Assembly: GCA_013298895.1 (NCBI GenBank)
Contig: JAAFJM010000006.1
Location: 102,566-166,565, forward strand
DNA length: 64,000 bases
Direction: 5' to 3'
From: Bacteroidota bacterium
GTDB taxonomy: Bacteria > Bacteroidota > Bacteroidia > UKL13-3
Shown here: positions 60,801 through 64,000 of the stretch, one piece after another
Numbering within the stretch: position 1 is the first letter of the stretch
How the letters are laid out: every line of letters starts with the position of its first letter
Made by a program: the position numbers and the translations under genes
The notes under the pieces: generated by a model
Database searches by the model: none
Seen by the model: only the letters and a program-made list of their open reading frames with translations
Told to the model about the DNA's origin: nothing

Positions 60801-61796
60801 TTATAGCTGCGCAACTTCTCTATTGTAATGTTCTTCAACCTGACTTATAACTGCTAAAATTTCTTCTAATTTATTTAAGGTAACCAATTTGGTTCTAAAT
60901 TCTTTAAAATGATTTAAGCCTTTAAAATACGAAGTATAATGCCTGCGCATTTCTAAAACACCTAAGCCTTCTCCTTTCCACTCCACACTTTTTGTTAAAT
61001 GTTTACGGCAAACTTCAACTCTTTGAGCAATGGTTGGTACTGGCAATAATTGGCCTGTGGCCATGTAATGTTTTATTTCGTTAAAAATCCAAGGATAACC
61101 AATGGCAGCGCGGCCTATCATAACGCCATCAACGCCATAGCGGTTTTTATATTCAACAGCTTTTTGAGGGCTATCAATATCGCCATTACCAAAAATTGGA
61201 ATTTTAATATTGGGGTTATTCTTAATTTTTCCAATCAAAGTCCAATCGGCTTCGCCTTTGTACATTTGAGCGCGCGTTCTACCATGAATACTCAATGCGG
61301 CAATACCTACATCTTGCAATCGTTTGGCAACATCTTCTACATTTTTAGAGTTTTCGTCCCAACCCAAACGAGTTTTTACTGTAACTGGCAATTTGGTTGA
61401 TTTTACAACTGCTTCGGTTAAACGAACCATGAGTTCAATATCTTTTAAAACACCTGCTCCAGCTCCTTTACAAACTACTTTTTTTACTGGGCATCCAAAG
61501 TTAATATCTACTAAATCAGGATTTACCGTATCCACTATTTGCGTGGCCATAGCCATTGCTTCTTCATCGCCTCCAAAAATTTGAATGCCTATTGGTCGTT
61601 CATAATCAAAAATATCGAGTTTTTTTCTGCTTTTAATAGCATCTCTAATCAATCCTTCAGACGAAATAAACTCTGTATACATAAGGTCTGCACCATTATC
61701 TTTGCATACAGCTCTAAAAGGCGGATCACTAACATCTTCCATTGGAGCCAACAAAAGTGGAAAATCGCCTAATTCTATATTACCTATTTTTACCAA
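60801..61796 (-). CDS. dusB: tRNA-dihydrouridine synthase
   Basis: A FMN enzyme that reduces uridine to dihydrouridine in tRNA. 331 aa with 'PLLLAPMEDVSDPPFRAVCKDNGADLMYTEFISSEGLI', 'DINFGCPVKKVVCKGAGAGVL' holding the catalytic Cys, 'PVTVKTRLGWD', 'ALSIHGRTRAQMYKGEADW', 'IFGNGDIDSPQKA' and 'GVDGVMIGRAAIGYPWIF'. The start is a TTG at 61796: an in-frame stop lies directly upstream and the family N-terminus 'VKIGNIELG' begins here. Confidence 0.94.
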   Translation of the reverse strand: MVKIGNIELGDFPLLLAPMEDVSDPPFRAVCKDNGADLMYTEFISSEGLIRDAIKSRKKLDIFDYERPIGIQIFGGDEEAMAMATQIVDTVNPDLVDINFGCPVKKVVCKGAGAGVLKDIELMVRLTEAVVKSTKLPVTVKTRLGWDENSKNVEDVAKRLQDVGIAALSIHGRTRAQMYKGEADWTLIGKIKNNPNIKIPIFGNGDIDSPQKAVEYKNRYGVDGVMIGRAAIGYPWIFNEIKHYMATGQLLPVPTIAQRVEVCRKHLTKSVEWKGEGLGVLEMRRHYTSYFKGLNHFKEFRTKLVTLNKLEEILAVISQVEEHYNREVAQL

Positions 61797-61838
61797 TTAT
61801 TTATTTTAAAATTATATTGCGCTCACAAAAATAACAAA

Positions 61839-62792
61839 ATGTTTAAGATACCCTCATTTGCATCCAACCCAATTGTGTTCTTTTTATGGCAATTGCTCAT
61901 ACTGATTGGTATGATTATTACCTTTTATATTGTTGGAGGGGTAGTTGCAATTGGAATTACTAAAACATTTTTTGGCATTGATTTACAAAGTTCATTTTTT
62001 GATATAGTTAACCATCCAAGTGAATATCCACAAGGGGTTTTGGCCTTAAAACTGAATCAAGGAATTATTTCAATCGCTATTTTTATTGTTCCAGCTATTT
62101 TATTTAGCAGGTCAATTAATCAAAATCCAGTACATTTTTTACACCTAAAACATAAAACTCGGATTTATAATTATTTGTTTATAATCATATTAATTATTTC
62201 GGCCATTCCAGTTGCATCGTGGCTTTTGGAACTTAACCAAAACTTACATTTACCAAATAGTTTAAAAGAATTTGAAACTTATTTACGCGGTGACGAAGCT
62301 TTTAGCAAATTACAATCTGAAGCTTTTGTTAGGGCCAATGGAATAGGTCAATTGATTTTAAATATTTTAATTGTAGCTGTAATTCCTGCCATTGCTGAGG
62401 AAATATTTTTTAGAGGTTGCCTTCAAAATTTTGTGCGCATGTGTTTTTATAATTTACATGTTTCTGTAATTTTTACAGCCATTATTTTTAGCGCTATTCA
62501 TGGTGATTATTTTGGCTTTTTACCAAGATTTATGTTTGGTGTGGTATTAGGTTATGCTTTTGCTTACAGTGGCAATATTTGGGTAACAGTGTTAGGTCAC
62601 TTTTTAAACAATACCATAACTATTTTGGCTTTTTATATTTCCGAAAAACATCCTGAAATTGAATATTTTAAAGATGATTATAATTTTCCAATTTATTTAA
62701 CAGCAATAGCGGCTTTTGGAGTGGTTATTGTTTTATTTGCAATGAGCAAATTAAGGTTTAACCAAATATTTATAAAACATACAAATGATTGA
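61839..62792 (+). CDS. CPBP family intramembrane metalloprotease
   Basis: A 317-aa membrane protein with about eight hydrophobic segments. The Abi/CPBP motifs are Glu187-Glu188-x3-Arg192 ('AIAEEIFFRGCLQNF'), 'IIFSAIHGDYFGFLPRFMFGVVLGYAF' and 'VTVLGHFLNNT'. Substrate unknown; relatives process prenylated or other membrane proteins. It lies first in a compact group: its stop overlaps the DUF2007 start by 8 nt, and cdsA follows. It differs from the protease at 45208 by having no extra domain. Confidence 0.9.
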   Translation: MFKIPSFASNPIVFFLWQLLILIGMIITFYIVGGVVAIGITKTFFGIDLQSSFFDIVNHPSEYPQGVLALKLNQGIISIAIFIVPAILFSRSINQNPVHFLHLKHKTRIYNYLFIIILIISAIPVASWLLELNQNLHLPNSLKEFETYLRGDEAFSKLQSEAFVRANGIGQLILNILIVAVIPAIAEEIFFRGCLQNFVRMCFYNLHVSVIFTAIIFSAIHGDYFGFLPRFMFGVVLGYAFAYSGNIWVTVLGHFLNNTITILAFYISEKHPEIEYFKDDYNFPIYLTAIAAFGVVIVLFAMSKLRFNQIFIKHTND

Positions 62793-62991
62793 TTGGGTAA
62801 AGGTTACAGAGGTAAAGGATATTTTCACCTCACAAAACATCATTACATTTTTGGCTGAAAATGGCATTGAGGCATCAGAAATTAACAAAACCGATAGCAG
62901 CTACGCAGGCGCTTTTGGAAAAATTGAAATATATTGCCACCAAGAAGATGCGGTTACAGCCTTGCATTTAATTGAAAAAAATAAAATTTAA
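62785..62991 (+). CDS. DUF2007 family small protein
   Basis: A 68-aa protein. 'WVKVTEVKDIFTSQNIITFLAENGIEASEINKTDSSY...GKIEIYCHQEDAVTALHLIEK' is the ferredoxin-like DUF2007 fold (a PII/ACT-like small domain found as 'putative signal-transducing protein'). Role unknown. It overlaps the CPBP protease gene by 8 nt and lies 14 bp before cdsA. Confidence 0.85.
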   Translation: MIDWVKVTEVKDIFTSQNIITFLAENGIEASEINKTDSSYAGAFGKIEIYCHQEDAVTALHLIEKNKI

Positions 62992-63005
62992 CGTAAAACT
63001 ATATC

Positions 63006-63824
63006 ATGAGTAATTTTTGGCAAAGAGCCATTACGGGTTTCTTTTTTGTATTAGCCATTGTGCTTTGCACAGTAATGAACGAATGGGCTTTTTATATTTT
63101 GCTATTTGCAATCAATTTTTTGTGCTTGCGCGAATTTTATCAATTAATGCTGCCCGATAAAAACTGGATTGAGCAATATTTAGGCGTAATAGCTGGAAGT
63201 ATTATAAATATTATGTTTGCCTTAATTATTAGAAACGATTGGGATTTTAGTTGGTTTTACCACTTAATTCCGGTGTTTTTATTGATGATAATTATTAAGC
63301 TTTTTGAAAAAACCAAACGCGAGTTTGATACCTTGGCTTACCAAGTTTTAGGTATTATTTACATCTGTTTTCCATTGAGCATGTTAGCCGATTTTGGTCG
63401 TTTTAACAGTTTAACTTACGATGGGGCCTTGCCAATTGGTTTCTTTATTATGCTTTGGACTTGTGATACAGGCGCATACTTAGTTGGCCGAAAACTTGGT
63501 AAACGTAAATTGTTTGAACGCATTAGTCCTAAAAAAACTTGGGAAGGCAGCATGGGTGCAGCTTTATTTGTAATTTTAGTAGCGTTTGTTTTTACTCAAT
63601 TCGATTATTTTGATATACTAGAACTACATGAATGGATTATTTTCGGTATTTTAACTTTGATATTTGGCACCTTTGGCGATTTAACTGAATCGCTTTTAAA
63701 ACGCAATATTGATGTAAAAGATTCAGGAAACTTACTACCTGGTCATGGTGGTGTTCTAGACAGATTTGACGGATTGTTTTTAGCTGTTCCTGCAGTGTAT
63801 TTTTATTTAATTTTCACTACTTAA
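63006..63824 (+). CDS. cdsA: Phosphatidate cytidylyltransferase
   Basis: Makes CDP-diacylglycerol from phosphatidate and CTP, the branch point of bacterial phospholipid synthesis. 272 aa with about eight TM segments. The family signature is at the end: 'SLLKRNIDVKDSGNLLPGHGGVLDRFDGLF' (K-D-x-G...H-G-G-x-x-D-R-x-D), preceded by 'ISPKKTWEGSMGA'. Third gene of the CPBP-DUF2007-cdsA group. Confidence 0.96.
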   Translation: MSNFWQRAITGFFFVLAIVLCTVMNEWAFYILLFAINFLCLREFYQLMLPDKNWIEQYLGVIAGSIINIMFALIIRNDWDFSWFYHLIPVFLLMIIIKLFEKTKREFDTLAYQVLGIIYICFPLSMLADFGRFNSLTYDGALPIGFFIMLWTCDTGAYLVGRKLGKRKLFERISPKKTWEGSMGAALFVILVAFVFTQFDYFDILELHEWIIFGILTLIFGTFGDLTESLLKRNIDVKDSGNLLPGHGGVLDRFDGLFLAVPAVYFYLIFTT

Positions 63825-63836
63825 TAACTTAAGTAA

Positions 63837-64000
63837 ATGATAAAAGAATTGGTAAGTAAAGTTTACCACGATACTGAAAACAACAAAATAGAAACCATTA
63901 AATTACAAGCATTTATTGTTTGTATAACTTCGGCCGTTTGTATCAGTTTGGATGAGTATTTTGGTCAAGCTAACTTTACTTTTGATTTTTTACACCAAGT
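63837..64000 (+). CDS. Start of an unrecognised membrane-type protein, cut by window edge
   Basis: From the ATG at 63837, 12 bp after the cdsA stop, the frame stays open to the window end (54 codons). It begins 'MIKELVSKVYHDTENNKIE' and enters a hydrophobic stretch 'LQAFIVCITSAVCISLDEYFG'. Position in the cdsA group and the hydrophobic start fit an inner-membrane protein, perhaps another CPBP-type protein, but that cannot be judged from this fragment. Confidence 0.6.
   Translation, partial: MIKELVSKVYHDTENNKIETIKLQAFIVCITSAVCISLDEYFGQANFTFDFLHQ

Noticed and set aside
1..64000. tRNA or rRNA genes, CRISPR arrays, prophage or integrative element
   Set aside because: Intergenic regions were read on both strands; no T-loop/acceptor pattern, no spaced identical repeats of 25-40 bp, and no integrase, phage or conjugation genes were found. 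A tRNAscan run would be decisive for the first.

Overview
The window is AT-rich and reads as the chromosome of a Bacteroidota (Bacteroidetes) bacterium. Five large secreted proteins end in the 'YPNP...' C-terminal module typical of type IX secretion (T9SS) cargo. There are two TonB-dependent receptors with an N-terminal carboxypeptidase-like domain, one of them paired with a DUF4249 lipoprotein. Several promoters fit the Bacteroidetes TTTG / TAnnTTTG pattern. Single-copy genes (rpsO, pnp, pth, ahcY, dusB, cdsA) show this is ordinary chromosome, not a plasmid or prophage. No tRNA, rRNA, CRISPR array, insertion-sequence transposase or phage gene was seen. The order and genus cannot be fixed from the sequence.

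Layout. 1-5 kb: the 3' part of an Ig-repeat T9SS protein, the rRNA methyltransferase rlmI, then a decayed tatA-gatA pair. 5-15 kb: a secreted GH13 amylase, a dGTPase, a 1435-residue secreted protein and folB. 15-24 kb: glutaryl-CoA dehydrogenase, a repeat region around a broken GIY-YIG nuclease gene, a bacilliredoxin, ahcY, then a minus-strand run pth-menE and kynU-GNAT with stop/start overlaps, and a FemAB-like/Rieske-like pair. 24-31 kb: a candidate small RNA, corA, hutI, rmlB, galE and a TonB receptor. 31-46 kb: rpsO-pnp, a PKD-type T9SS protein, a LolC/E-type permease, a small kinase-like P-loop protein, a haem-binding protein, an esterase, a putative oxygenase, DUF4249 plus its TonB receptor, and a CPBP protease with an extra C-terminal domain. 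46-49 kb: an arsenic operon (arsR, DUF6428, acr3, low-MW phosphatase-type arsenate reductase). 49-64 kb: an internally duplicated beta-helix T9SS protein, DUF3108, a DUF5723-like barrel, a glycosyltransferase next to an MsbA-like ABC exporter, two unrecognised exported proteins, dusB, then CPBP protease-DUF2007-cdsA and the start of one more gene.

How the genes fit together. Many products act at the envelope: T9SS cargo, outer-membrane receptors, a lipid/lipoprotein-type exporter and CdsA. kynU, hutI and glutaryl-CoA dehydrogenase point to amino-acid catabolism. The arsenic operon is compact and has a perfect 16-bp palindrome over its likely promoter.

The points most worth a second look are the tatA-gatA relic whose 3' end is a diverged copy of the dgt tail; a hairpin-forming ~111-bp direct repeat bracketing a broken GIY-YIG gene, with a related half-element inside the ars operon; a ~210-nt minus-strand RNA candidate at 24.1-24.3 kb with promoter, 17-bp closing helix and terminator; and the CPBP protease fused to a DUF3738-like domain. 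All family assignments come from reading motifs, with no database search.
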